Made by a program: the position numbers and the translations under genes. A DNA stretch of 64,000 nt from Echinococcus granulosus (taxonomy: Eukaryota; Platyhelminthes; Cestoda; Cyclophyllidea; Taeniidae), in assembly GCF_000524195.1 (NCBI RefSeq), contig NW_020170386.1:501982-565981 (forward strand), given 5' to 3'. Shown here piece after piece: positions 40,501 through 58,892 of the stretch (position 1 is the first letter of the stretch; each line of letters starts with the position of its first letter). The notes under the pieces were generated by a model, which was not told the origin of the DNA, did not search any database, and worked only from the letters and a program-made list of their open reading frames with translations.

Positions 40501-43500
40501 CACTAAGATAACGATGAAGATAAAAAGTGGCCGCCAATGTGTTTGGCCGTTTGCCGTCTATTGTGACAGACTTGAGTGATCGAGTAGACGCACGCAACTG
40601 GGAGTCGCGGCTTGTGAAGGCTAGTGATAGCAGTCAATTGTCATCAAGTAAACGCACTGACTCGGTCACACTTATCTGCTAGGCGAAACGTGTGATTTGT
40701 TTTGCAGGCGGTGGAGCTCCTTATCAAAAATGTCACTAAAGCCGTCAAATCTCCCATGAGAGGCGTTTTTTTACGTTGCAATCACAGTCTGAACATTTAA
40801 GTGAATTCTGTCGATGCGGAACATCCGATTTTTAAGTTAAGGTTGCGCTGTAATCTTAAGAAATTCTTTCAAAAGTGTGCATTTTTGTATTCTTTCTCGA
40901 TAAGTGAAGAGTTAATTATAGGCAATAGTAAGTATGGTATTCTTCTAGCAACAAAACCGAGGTGAAACGTCATAGGGTTTGACTATGCCATGATGACGCA
41001 CAAGCATTTTTTCCCAGAAGTGATTCCGAGCATTGGAGTCTTACTAGGAGTGCTTGAAGCATTGATGCTTTTATTGTATTCTTAAAGCTACTGAAAGTTG
41101 GCGACTGGCGTACGGCAGAACTCTACATAGAAGCATATTTTTATAAAGTACACCACGGGAAAGCCTTTTCATTGAAATAAGGGAGCCTCTCCTATCATTT
41201 GGCACTAAATTGACCGCGTGATTCGATGTAGCCACGATGGAACATGTGAAACTAAAGTGAACTTGGGAAAGCAGCAAAGACTAGTGTACACCTTCCGTTT
41301 ACTCTGTGATCAGCTCAGCATATACTTAATACCGAATGTGTAGGTTTGCGTTGCATGGGTGTCGTTGCATAGTTCGTTCGGGAAGCTTATGAGGAACAAT
41401 GTTCTCCAAACATTTGTAAATGATAATTAAGTTTATTCATGGCCACTGTTTGGCCACAGAATGGACGGTACCAAAGTTAGCATTTAGTGAAAGTTTGCCT
41501 TTTCGCACTTTCAAGACCAGGCGAATAGCCACAAATCAATTGCTTACGGTTGGCACACTGGTGAACATTGATGGTGGCTACCTCGTGTACTTTCGTCCGT
41601 TGACGTGGAATGGCAACTAATTTAACTCAGCAATCTCAATTATATGGTTTACACTGGTATCAGCTTCGTACTTTTTTAGAAATTGTCAACCTTACTATAT
41701 CTAATAAGAAAGTGAACAATCTGTTTTCAGCCTTGAATATGCAGTGGATTTTCGCTGTGACCTAATCCGCAGATAAACTGACTGCCAAATGATGCCAGAG
41801 GAACATCAAGTTTGACTGATTACATAAGTCAGAATCACTCTTAACATTAAGAGAGGGTTCAGATCTCCCACGAAGTGGCCGACTGCACTCAAGCACCGCT
41901 GCATTTCAGGCGTGCCGGCTTTAATCCCATCCTAACATGGCGCCCAAATTCCGGTGCAGGCAAAATAAATGTTAACTGGTGTATAATGCTGAGGTATTAA
42001 TGTGCCTGTGCATTATGCTCTAGGTGATTCAAAGTATGTAAATTTTTCTCGAATACAATAATATGTAAGCGGAAGATAAAATCAAGCCAACTCACCCAAC
42101 AGACGCCGGGAAGTCAACTAACTGAGGGCTGAAGTGTGCTCGATGTTTGGCCACTATCCAGTTGATGCTCACGCAGAAGAGGTACGAACAGTCATGATTT
42201 GTGGTTGACAAAGTGGCACACGCAGCAGAGCAGGCACACAGCCCACACGCCCACGAGCACACCCCCAAACCGACACGACACACAGCCCCGCTCAAATGCA
42301 CATGGCCTAATTGTCCCTTGCCTCTACTTGAGTAACATATAGCTTGAAATACCCAGCATCGGTAGCAAAAGATGAAATGAAAAAGAACTTCCGTGTTGAT
42401 GGACGAAAGGTAAACATCACATCTGCTTGAACTTTGAATTGATTAAACTAGCTTAGCCATACATACAAATAAAAAGGTCCGACTGAAAGCCGGCTCAGCA
42501 CTTCTCACACATGTAGCAGCCTCTTCAGTCAAGGTGCAGCATCAAGATGTTTTGGAGTTTAATCGCTACTGCTACTGCAGTAGTTCATTTGGCTCACGAG
42601 GAACCCACCACTTTTCTAGTAGAGCAGACTGCTGGTGGCGGTCTCTGAAAGGAGACGACATAGTTCCTAATTTTGTGGCGTCCTCAAGCGAGAATGGTGC
42701 ATAATGAGACCGAAATGAAACCTAGGCTTCACTTTAAGTAGCAGGAAATAGCAAGTGTTGCCCCTCATACCAATGAAATCGTACTAATAGTCAACCAGAG
42801 GAGTTGGTTAGCCGGCATTCCGAACTTTTTCCTACCGTTATTAGCTTACTGATTGACGTTCTGGCTATGGTGAGGATGAACACTGGAACAGGGCATGTAG
42901 TAAATCACCCATAAATCATATCAGGAAAGGGGTTATTATTTGAGAAGTCCAATATTTTTGTTGCAAGTAACCACATCCTTACTTTCTCAAGCAAAACTTC
43001 AAATGATCTAATCATATATTACCGAATCTGCCGCCAAAGGTTCTGACATTGTGAATCCTCGGTATTTCCATTAGTGAACACCAAAAAGCTTTGCAGGTAT
43101 TAATTGGACATATCCCTCATAAAGTTTGCAAATACGAATTATGTTTTATGAAGGATGAGTAATGCTGACATATTTTCAATCCTATACACTTTAAAATACT
43201 AATTCAAGAAGCAATTTGCTCCGCCAATCAACTACGAAACTTTGTTGGAGCCCCTGGTCAGGTCTTAGTTAATTCGAAAGGTACTCACGCCCAGAGATTA
43301 AACACAATTTACCGTTTAATTGTATCGCAGAGTTTTGCTGAAGTAGAAGTTTCAGTCTCAAGCACGAATTTTAAATTCCGCAAAGTTCACATCGTAAAAT
43401 CATACAAGTTCTACCATTTGAGGCTTTAATAAATCGGTTTAAAGCTCACGGTTATTCGTTTCTCCTCTTGAAATCAGTTGACCCAGATAGGCCCTTTGAG

Positions 43501-44670
43501 AAAGCACATGATTTGTTTTATTAAGGCCGGAATTATCGTGAGAAGCGACGCACCTTAAACCAGTCTCTTAATTCAGCAGTGTTTGCTCGCTATTTCACTC
43601 ATTTACCGAATTCAGGTGGTCTTATCTTCCACATCCATCTCATTGAAAAAGAGAAAGCTTGTCACTCAATGACGTAGTGAAATGAGCTTCTCACTACCCC
43701 CTCCACACTGCTTGCTGCTTCAAAACTCTGCTTGAGGACCACACGTAAAGCTCGGAGCTCGCATTCAAGTCCAGCAAATCAAATCCACCTGTCCCCTCAA
43801 CCGTTCGGTAGTGGAATGCACATCATCAAAGTAAAAGCGAAAAATTAACACCAATGTACTTCAAACAAACAATCTGAAGAATAGCAGAATATACTACAAA
43901 AAAGCTCCCACCGATTATCATAATGTGATGGACCACTTTAACATAATACTACTAACTTAGTGGGTGAAAAGTGTAGAGAGTTTAGTATCCGATTGATCGG
44001 AAAATAATGTGCACTTGTCTCCAAACGGAGGTAGTATCTACTGTAGGCATAGAATTACGCAGCTCACCCTCAGTGGGTGACGTAGTGTCAGAGCGTATGC
44101 ACGCAGGAATGAAAAGAAGCGCTTAATCAGACTCAGCTCGCCAGCTGCGGCACTCAGATGAGTTCATATTTGGCTAAAATGTCAGTGAGTGTGGAAAGAT
44201 ACCAGAAGTAAGATCAATTCATGCTACCACATACTTTAATTACACACGATCCCTATCAAGGGCAACTGCACAATGGGCTAGGCACCGTTCTCAAGGAATC
44301 TAAGAGAAATTCGATAGGTTATTTCAAGAGCATATGAACCCTTCTAGCAGACCACTTTTTACTCACACGTTTTCCAGTCTCAAGCATTTACTTTGCGTAA
44401 GTCTTAAAAAGCAGTGTCTAAGAAAGCAATGCATTATTTGGACCGAAGTGGCATCGATTACTGCTGTGATGCTGACACGTTTGCCTGCGCCGCAACATTA
44501 GTTTGTGGAGAACCCGGGACACCGCTTTGACAAGGGTGCAACTGCGAGGGGTCGGCGTGAGGGTGCGACGATAGCCGGGGGGAGAGAGTGGAACGAGGTG
44601 ATGGGAATTGTGGTTGGGTCATCGATAAGCTCGGCCGGTTGCACCGTGACTGCCTCGCCAAATTCACTGC
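16512..44670 (-). CDS. zinc-finger protein with Crypton-derived DUF3504 recombinase-like domain, 5' end open
   Basis: Eight minus-strand exons join in phase: 44670-44462, 31794-31350, 25278-24741, 24497-24216, 19302-18893, 18819-18727, 17735-17493 and 17417-16512 (TGA). They give at least 1041 aa. In order: a Ser/Pro/Gln-rich start; a CCHC finger (CSLC...H..C) and a C2H2 finger (CSSC...H....H) in exon 2; a third C2H2 finger (CHIC...H....H, about residues 317-340) in exon 3; Pro-rich linkers with an eight-Pro run. Next comes the core-binding half of DUF3504 (about 585-700; signatures KKKDGHEYEPESLKAF and VLKDPEFAPARLVL) and the catalytic-like half (from about 741; VVGTQKHRTLTWGQF, then CVEIFNFYARLRP). 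DUF3504 occurs in ZMYM2/3/4, QRICH1, KIAA1958 and insect Woc and derives from Crypton tyrosine recombinases. The motif usually read FGLRG is FNVVG (754-758), so the catalytic Arg is absent. The role is therefore probably DNA binding or scaffolding in chromatin (inference). The first link, 44462 to 31794, rests on matching phase (CA|G) across a 12.7 kb intron. The true start codon was not found. Confidence 0.8.
19203..19222. repeat. GGC trinucleotide repeat in the DUF3504 gene
   Basis: A 20-base perfect GGC run lies inside the exon 19302-18893. On the coding strand it is CCG and encodes most of the eight-proline run. Such tracts commonly vary in length between individuals. Confidence 0.8.
19303..24215 (-). 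other. 4.9 kb intron of the DUF3504 gene
   Basis: This intron joins DPPL(G) at 24216 to (G)MEVHSF at 19302 with matching phase. It contains GC-richer patches with open frames on both strands (for example 20310-20700 and 23250-24000) but no splice-consistent exon that I could place. Short CA runs occur near 20641 and 22150. Confidence 0.6.
25279..31349 (-). other. 6.1 kb intron of the DUF3504 gene
   Basis: A CAG|gtatgt donor at 31350 pairs with a ttgactttag acceptor before 25278, both phase 0. Inside are a strongly G-rich tract (26500-26770) and a GC-richer patch at 28200-28360 with alternating purine-pyrimidine sequence. I found no supported exon or RNA gene in it. Confidence 0.6.
26634..26659 (+). 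repeat. poly-T/poly-G tract, G-quadruplex-like
   Basis: Eight T are followed by runs of nine, five and six G separated by single A residues. A second purine-rich stretch (GAGG/GCGAGG units) follows at 26720-26765. The G runs could fold as a quadruplex on the + strand; the tract is intronic to the minus-strand DUF3504 gene. Confidence 0.7.
31795..44461 (-). other. inferred 12.7 kb intron of the DUF3504 gene
   Basis: The region holds many short open frames, none with convincing protein character. GC-richer islands stand out at about 33830-34120, 34900-35060 and 39590-40130, some with GCATGCG-type alternating sequence. If the exon at 44462-44670 belongs to another gene, this is partly intergenic instead. 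The assembly gap lies inside it. Confidence 0.45.
31962..32061. other. assembly gap of 100 N
   Basis: Exactly 100 consecutive N, the usual placeholder for a scaffold join of unknown size. Reading frames drawn across it are meaningless. Order and distance across it depend on scaffolding. Confidence 1.
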
Positions 44671-47600
44671 CTTAGGGGATTCAAAGTGCGTTTTTCACAG
44701 GTGCAACTGGAGTGATACAAGCTATACAAGCTTTGGGTTCCAATTTATGCATCGAAAATGATAATTTACATTTTCTGTAAAGGCCCTCTAGAAAGAGGAA
44801 TAATTTCTTGCTTAATAAACCATTTGTACAACATCGTAAAACATCTTAATGAAGAGCATGGAGACAATTCCTTTACAATAGAGCATGGGGCATTGTGTAA
44901 CCGTGTGGGACATGGTGGCCGGCCAGTGTATGCGTGTGTGAAAGGTGGAGGAGGAGGCCTGTTTATTCCTTTACAAGAGCTCGGGATTGGGACCACCGAC
45001 GACGACTGTACACACACCAACACCTCAATACACGCACTGAGGCGGGCATTGAGACAACCTCAGGGTTTGTGTATTTGCCGCACACATATTCACCGCGTCA
45101 CTCGAGATTGACAAGATGCATGCACACGTAGAGAGGGGCTATCTGACAATCGAAATACGCCCACTGTTGGCATCGTTTGTCAGGCCCACCAAGTGGACGA
45201 CCCTACAAAAAGCACCTTACAAAAATGGCATCACGAAATTCTCTCAACTGTCTTTTGTAACATGTACTCACAAAGTACCTTAAAATCTGCGTTCTTAGCT
45301 GTTCACTTCCCTCATCAATAAACTTAGTCCGATTATCTGCGCATTTCGTATTTATTTTATTTTCATCTACTATGTTATAATATATCCGTACCAGTAAGAA
45401 CAGGTAAAATTTGGAAGCCTTATAAGCTTATCAATAAGCGTCGTGGCACACAAACACATGCACACTTATTGTAGTACTTAATGTTGTAAAAGAAAATCGT
45501 AAAACTTGATTTTACTGATCATTTTTTTGTTTGGTGTCAAGGACGACTTTCAAATCACTAGCGAAAAAGATCACGGTTCTACTACCAGAGGATCTATTAA
45601 ACGAATCCAGTATTAGCTTTTATATGGCAAATAATCGTACTTCTACATAACCAGATGCTGCAGCATAATAGCTAAAGTCAGTACAAACATATGGTGCTGC
45701 TTGAAGTTTACGGAAAGCGATTGATTGCTTTTGGGGCTGATGATATGCCGCTACTGCTGTAGACTTTACGAGCGAAATAGCGAACCACTAGTAACATTAC
45801 CCAATGCTTCAAAGAGTCTTTGGCTAATGTGATTCATGGTAAATAGCCTTCTACTGTGCAAGTGTAATCATTAACGGAGAGCGATTAGTGTGCACATTTT
45901 TGTCAAATTAAACGACATTTGCCCGTTTCCTGTACTGCCCTCTGGCCTCCCTCATATTACCGCGCAAAGGGCATGTGCGAAAACTTATTAATTACAAGCA
46001 GATCAACGGGTACCAAAAAAAGGGTGTTTTGCCTCTCGTTTTCTCCCACCTGCACAAAAAGCCCTCAATTAGCGAAACCAGCACTTGTTGGATGCGTTGG
46101 ATGCGACTCCTAGCGGTGGTTTTTAGTGGTTTATTTTTGCTGCAATAAATGCTTTGTGGCGTGGTGTGCTGTGTCAGTGGTGGTGGTGATAGTGAGGAAA
46201 AGAAGGAGTGAATCATATTCACTAAATAATCCTCCTCTTTTCCTTTCCTCCTCCTCTTCCTCCGCTTCCGCCCCCCGCCTTTTCTCTTCCCTCTTTCACT
46301 CCCTCCTCCAGCATCAACCCCCCTCTCCTTTCCCGCCCAGACGCCATGATGGGTGGCCATTAGGCTTTTTTCGGCAAACACATGCCTTAGTGCTTCCTCC
46401 ACCTTCACTTCCACCTCCACCAGCACCATCTCTTTCCGTGGCGTTACAGCAATAAAGGAGTTTTATCTCATTATTTTGGAAGCATTGTTTTGGCCCTGCC
46501 TATCTATTGTTTTTCACTATCACAAGGTTATCGAGTTGTATATACCTATACATTTAAGACCTCGAATAGAGATGGCAATGAAGGCCTCTCAAAACCGACG
46601 ATATATTTTGCTTAAAAATTAGGGCTTAAAGTAGGAATAGCTGGTTTGAAAAAGTCCTTAGCTTAATGATCCACCAAACTCCCCTCGAAAAATTGGAAGT
46701 CAAGATAGCATTGAATGCTTTTTTTGCTTTTGATTACCTTAACTACAATTTTCATTCCTGACTTTGTAGCAACCTTTATTGTTAAAACCAGAGATCGTAA
46801 CAAGTGATTTAGAGTGAAATTTTAAAACCGTGGTAGCACTTCCCGAAAGGTGGCTGGCTAAGCTTACCTTCTTAACAAATATTTACAAATTACCAATCGC
46901 TCTACTCACAATTTCCTTCAAAGGAAGATAATACATCGACTAGTTTTTACTTAGCAGTCGACATAATCCAAGGTGTTGAGTGGCGATAAGGAACACATCA
47001 CCAAGTGAAGTTAAACAATATCTAAGCGATTTAGAAGAAGGGTTTACGAGGGGTGCTGTCATTGCTATTTTCACTTTGATTTGATCATTCCGAAGTGGGA
47101 GAAGTGAACTAGTGCGTTGCTATCGGTTAATCTTCTTTTGCACGATTTACAGGCATTAAACAAAGTCACCGTTTTTGCACTTTAGCTACGTTGCAGGAGT
47201 GACCAGTAACGAGTCCTTCGGTTTTAGTGCGCATCCAAATACCGTGTCAAACGCGATTTCAAATCCTATTTAGCAAAGCTATAACCCGATCAGTCCTCTC
47301 GAATGTTGACTCTTATGGGTGCTTCCAGACAGCGCACCAACTATTTGGACGATTCTTGCGCCGCGCTTATTTGGATGTTTACGTATTGCTTCAAATGGTA
47401 AACTTCTGTAAATACTAGAAACAAATTATCCTGTTAAGGGACTATTTACTAATTTATTTAATTTACTCTCTCTAGATTTGCAAAGCTGGACTCAAAATAT
47501 GATCACTTTGCTGCCGAAAAACACTAATTTTATATAACCGAAAGGTATGGTGTCCAGAAAGCGACAATAAAATTACTGGTACCAGTTATTATTGCCAAAT

Positions 47601-47780
47601 GGTGGACTGACGGGAATCATCATTGATGGCATCCATGTTCAGGTGATGTTGGACTCATAAACATGCTTGGGTATGCACAAATTACACATGACCTCTTAAG
47701 CTGGCTTGAAGTCAACTTCCCTCTCTTTTGATATGTGCATGCTTAAAAACCTACTAAAAGTCCTCTTTGATTTCCCTCAC
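44671..47780. other. stretch without a supported gene
   Basis: A pyrimidine-rich run (about 46220-46345, TCCTCC-type) gives long but low-complexity frames on both strands. The patch at 44870-45070 is GC-richer with TGCGTGTGTG-type sequence. An exon linking 47781-48006 to 44670 might be hidden here, but I could not place one. Confidence 0.4.
46220..46345 (+). repeat. pyrimidine-rich low-complexity tract
   Basis: Almost pure C/T sequence made of TCC, CTC and CCC words on the + strand. It generates the Ser/Pro-rich and Gly/Arg/Lys-rich open frames seen on the two strands, which are therefore not good evidence of genes. Confidence 0.65.
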
Positions 47781-48006
47781 CTCTGTATTTACTTGTAACA
47801 CTTAAAAAGGCAGCAAGTGTGTCCAGTTTTCGATGGAAACAAATGATCTCGTATTCAAGCTTTTTCTCCCACTCAACCGAAAACAGTGACTGCAGTTCCT
47901 TGCTTACTTCGCGCAAAATAAGCGAATATGATTGATTCCTGCCAATCTGGACGATAGAACCCATCGGTATCGAAGATGCGTTTGGTGGCCCACGTTTGTG
48001 TTGCTT
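47781..48006 (-). CDS. probable exon of an unidentified gene
   Basis: A frame of 75 codons runs between an acceptor (acaacaacag before 48006) and a donor (g|gtgagg after 47781). It contains an ATG at 47964, which could be a start. The peptide (GSIVQIGRNQSYSLILREVS and later WEKKLEYEIICFHRKLDTLA) is amphipathic and helical, unlike noise. It ends in phase 1, while the DUF3504-gene exon at 44670 begins in phase 0. So it is either an upstream exon of that gene with an unseen exon between them, or part of a separate gene. Family not recognised. Confidence 0.5.
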
Positions 48007-50748
48007 CTGTTGTTGTGGTCATTACTGGTCTGGTGGTGTGCGATGAGGCACTGAGGGTAGGTGTCGGCGCCTTGGTGCGTGAAACCGCAAATTTAATAGG
48101 ATGTTTATGCTAACTTCTGACTGTTTATTTTGTGGATGCCAGCAACAATAAAACCCAGCTCCCCCCCTACTCTAAACCACACTGTTTCGCCATGGAAGAA
48201 CACTAAACGTAACAAGACAGACACGCCAGGAGAATTCAAAAAATGACATGAAGCATGTTAATGAGGCTAAACTGCTGTCCATCCAAACACATTTTTTGAA
48301 TTTCCTAGGATAAACTATGGTGCATACTGAGTTTCAGTTGCCTTAGGAATGGAGCCTCAGTCGAGACTCATTTGAAACATAAAAGGAAAGAAGTCGGGAA
48401 GTCACTAACTTAGAATATCAAGGTGCCCCAACAGAATAAAGTTCGCTTTTTGGAGTGATGGGTGAAGACTAGTGCAAGATCTTCTATCCTGAACAACGGA
48501 AAATGGTCTACGTTGGCCTAAAGGGACCACTTGGAACCACACTACAGCGCATAATTACCAGGTCCTAGTGCCGCAAACTGATAGTTAACAGGTCTTACCT
48601 TTAATTTCTCTGTTTAGTTGCATAATTTTAGCAAAGAGAAATAAGTTATTTTATTCTCGATCAAAACAGTCGATTAAAGCTAAATTCCCAGTGCCTTACC
48701 TACATGCCTACATAGGTGGTGGTGTTGGGTTTGCTTATAATTTGCTTCACATTGAACAAGATAACTCAATCTATTTACAAGACAGTTGATTTTGACAAGC
48801 ATGTATCGTAAATGGACATGACCGGCTTTGGTTTACTGCAAATGACTGATTGACAGCGGCGGATATTAGCATTTAACTTATTTATGCGAGACTATACGTG
48901 GATGTTCGCACCTAACACGCAGTATGGTAAGTGGACAGGAGCTGTCAGTATAGTCAGCCTTCTCTCCTCTTAACAACTCAAAATCGCCTACAGTCGAGCC
49001 GAATTTGCAATCCTTTATACTCAAAATGCATTTAGTGAGACTAGGTGTCTTTGCGCTTGAAAAGGATCCAAAGGCCTCTGAAAAACAGTGGCAGCAACGA
49101 CTATCGGTACTTGATTTGAGGGAAAAGAATCGGTATTTTGGTAAACGCGAGAACACTGGTGAATACATTCGAGTTTTGGCTTTATTATGAAGTCAATAAA
49201 TCAAGCTATACCGAAGAGGGCTCCAATTACCAGCATGCATTTGGCCGAGGTAAAGCACGAGCTACTAGTAGTAAGGCCTTACCTGGGGTTTCAATGGACA
49301 AAAGAGAGAGGGAAATGTGTATACCTCTCTTTGAATAAGGTAGTGACGTGGAATCACAGCGATTGCTTTTTGTTACTTATTAATCACCTGGCGCACTGCG
49401 GGTGAGGCCATAAAACTTAGAAAACATACTTGCAGACTAGTTTCAGAATAAACTTTTCCACGTTCGTGCAATAAGGTGTTGTGGTAATTGACCTGCCCAT
49501 GATTCATCTGACGCGTGCCCGGTCTCTAGGCCGGCAAAGGAAAGGGGAGGATGGGGGAGTGGAATATTCCATTAGTAAGTTGACGGCGAGGGTGTTGGCG
49601 CTCATAAATCGCAGCGACCCAACACTGATTGATATATTTCGACGTTGCGTGCCCAATCGCATGTGGGCGCAAATCATCACTTCCTCCCTCTCCTCTCCCT
49701 CCCCAAACTGTCACCGGGCCACAGGAGCCAGTTGGGCACGTGCCAGCCGGGGTCACGGCTTTATCTTTCCCCTTGGTTTGGCAAGTTTCGTCCCCGATGC
49801 CTGCTGGGTGGCACCTAGCCCATGAAGCCCAAGTGGAAGAAACAATTACTACATCCGATGTTTCTTTGAATGGTGTTTACAGTAGACCAATCACCTTTTT
49901 ACATTATGTACATGGAGAGTGAAATTGCATCATTCGAAAGCCTGCTTCAGAATGAAGTCTTGTGCTTACTTTGATCTCTGCATAAGGAGAATAAGACTAA
50001 ATTCTGCAAGCAATGACCAGACTTTGTTTCTCTGTATCTGTTAGATTAAAGGCGCCCAGCAATAGACCATCACTACTTGGCTTGAAATACATCAATATCT
50101 TAAGGCACTTGGCGATGGAGTGATTCAAATCCAAACGGAAGTCACGCCTTTTCGTGAAACTCTCTACCTGCTATCTACGATTAGCATGAAAAAAAGTGCC
50201 CAGTTTATAAAAACAGCTTCCAATCGGAAAAAATAAAGAGGATCAATAATAATGGAAAGACGGGGGATAAGTCAATGCACAGCTTTACGGCAAATCAATG
50301 CAGAAATGCAGAGACTTGGAACTAGGCGCGTTAAAATATCAGCAGTACACAACAGGGGGACACCTATCCTGACTTAACTATGCACACTTCATAGCACTTG
50401 GGCTTCGATCAACATCCCGGTGGCTCGACGCTCTGACCATGTCAATTATGCCATCGGCCCTCCAGATGTTCTACATTCAGTACTTTTTGCCGAAAGCTGT
50501 AGTCTTCGGAGCTGACTCATGCACTAAACCTCACCTGTTGTAGTGTTAGATATTCTTAAAATCGACTTGAGAAAGCAGACGATGTCCTGACCTTTGCCAG
50601 GTACGCTTAAAATGAAAGCAGCCACTAGTAGCCCCAGGGAGAACACTAGAACCCTATTAGTGTTCTAGGCGAGGGCTTCTGGCACTAAAGAGCATCGCTA
50701 CCCTAACCCATTGTGATAAACGGAGAATATGAGTAGTAACAAATTAGT
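48007..50748. other. stretch without a supported gene
   Basis: Overlapping open frames on both strands occur at 48878-49405 and 49480-49920, the second in a GC-richer patch. The minus frame at 48878-49168 is the most protein-like, but I found no convincing splice pair for it. Nothing else stands out between this and the 3' end of MCM3. Confidence 0.4.
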
Positions 50749-50754
50749 TTTATT
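50749..50754 (-). terminator. candidate poly(A) signal of MCM3
   Basis: AATAAA on the minus strand, 110 bp beyond the MCM3 stop codon, in an AT-rich context. Confidence 0.45.
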
Positions 50755-50864
50755 ATTATTACTATTCAATAGTATAAGGCTTAGCATACCCGTTTCACAC
50801 AAAATATAAATGCAACTGACAGCGCACACGATGTGAAGCATCAAATCACGGACGTACTTAGTCG

Positions 50865-56038
<5,174 letters not shown>

Positions 56039-57213
56039 CTTAATTTGGGCGAGTGACTGGGGACAAAAAACTGTTTATTGACTAAAAATAAAGAATATAA
56101 CTCATAAGGAGCCTTTTAAACATCAAAGTCCAAACAGGTTCAACCTAGAAATCAACCTAATCGATAACACACCAACAAAGCCGACGCCACCCCCACAAAC
56201 GTATTTTAAAACAAGGATGCAGTGAGCAATTGTTAAGATCGATAAATTTAAAACAAAACCCAGGCAGTGAATATTTGGAAAATTGTGCAAGCAGAGGTCG
56301 CGATTTTTAGTATTAATCGAGTATGAATTAAAGTGGTACTGCCAGTGTATTTGATACGCTTTTTACGGATTATTATACTGCATGATTTCAAAATTTTTCA
56401 CAGCTTTCCCTCCATTGTTGTAAGGCATTAGCTGCGCTAAAAACCAATCAGATGCGATAAAATTCCGTTATAACATTGAGAAACCAATCACTTGTTTAGA
56501 AAATCCTTTGATCGGGCCACAAATGTAACATGAACCTCATTTTCTGATTCCAAATAACAGGAATCTATCAAATCTACTGAGTTTTGCACTCTCGAACGAC
56601 ATGACGAGAATTTTTAAAACTTTTAAATTTACACCGTGATATTCTCGATCGTAAAAACTTGCTTACCCATGCGCAATAATTACACCTTTTTATAGTTTAT
56701 TAGGAAACCTACACTTCACATGCGGTGGTTTCGTTCAAGCTTCTGCTATAGTTTTTTTTCATCTAATAGGTTGGTTTCACTTTCAGTGGCCGCGTGGGTT
56801 GTGAGCTTCCTGGCCTACTTTAGTTGAGTCCATTTCGGATTTCCTTTTTCTAACCAGAGCAATTTTCTGGTCAGTCTTTAAGTGTACAACACCTTTTTTC
56901 ACTGCTCTTCGACATCTGGCATTACCACAGTTGTAATATGCCTTGAGCTACAGTTACTTAAGTTTCTTATGGGCATCCCCCATCTCAGTAGGCGACAGAA
57001 TAAACCGTTTATTTGTTATCCCTTCCGGCTATCTCTGCGAGTCTTACCTTGCACATGCAGTGCCTCACTGTCATTAGTAGCATTTGGTAGACGATTTGCC
57101 ACTGGACATCTGCAGTCCAACTGTTTTTTGAAGTCCATGTGGTAGCGTGGTGCCAACGTCCTTAAGGACACTTGAGTGAACCCACGGCTGTTTCATTTTT
57201 CAGACAGATACAT
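56039..57213. promoter_or_regulatory. divergent promoter region between MCM3 and RBKS
   Basis: This 1.18 kb separates two head-to-head genes and must hold both promoters or a shared one. Acceptor-like sites lie just before each start codon: tttgtccccag before the MCM3 ATG and cattttTcag before the RBKS ATG. Each gene therefore has either a spliced 5' leader or a spliced-leader addition site. No TATA box or other specific element can be asserted by eye. Confidence 0.5.
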
Positions 57214-58583
<1,370 letters not shown>

Positions 58584-58892
58584 CCCTCATGATATGAACT
58601 TCCCTTTTTTTTAAATATCACTGCTTTGTTTCCTACAAACTTCTCAAATTGGATTATCACTGGTATTTACCAACCAAAATTAAAGTCGTATGAAACAGTA
58701 ACCGAGAAACTGCCTACATTTAAGATTTATCTCAGTCGAATGTATCCACAGCTAAACAACCAGGTGTAGTAATCAGTTTAGATCGGTATCCCCCAAAGTA
58801 GAGAGTACGTCAAGTCCCATATTTAAACATTGCTTATACATGAGGCGGTAGGGTATGCCAGCTGTGCGATAATCACTACTTGAGGTGACAGG
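58584..58892. other. convergent 3' region between RBKS and DDX27
   Basis: About 310 bp separates two stop codons facing each other, so the 3' untranslated regions must be short or overlapping. An ATTAAA on the + strand is listed separately. Confidence 0.6.
58679..58684 (+). terminator. candidate poly(A) signal of RBKS (ATTAAA)
   Basis: ATTAAA variant hexamer 96 bp after the RBKS stop codon; no exact AATAAA occurs nearby on this strand. Confidence 0.4.

Noticed and set aside
46126..46455. Ser/Pro-rich (+) and Gly/Arg/Lys-rich (-) frames
   Set aside because: Both come from one low-complexity pyrimidine tract and show no domain or splice support.
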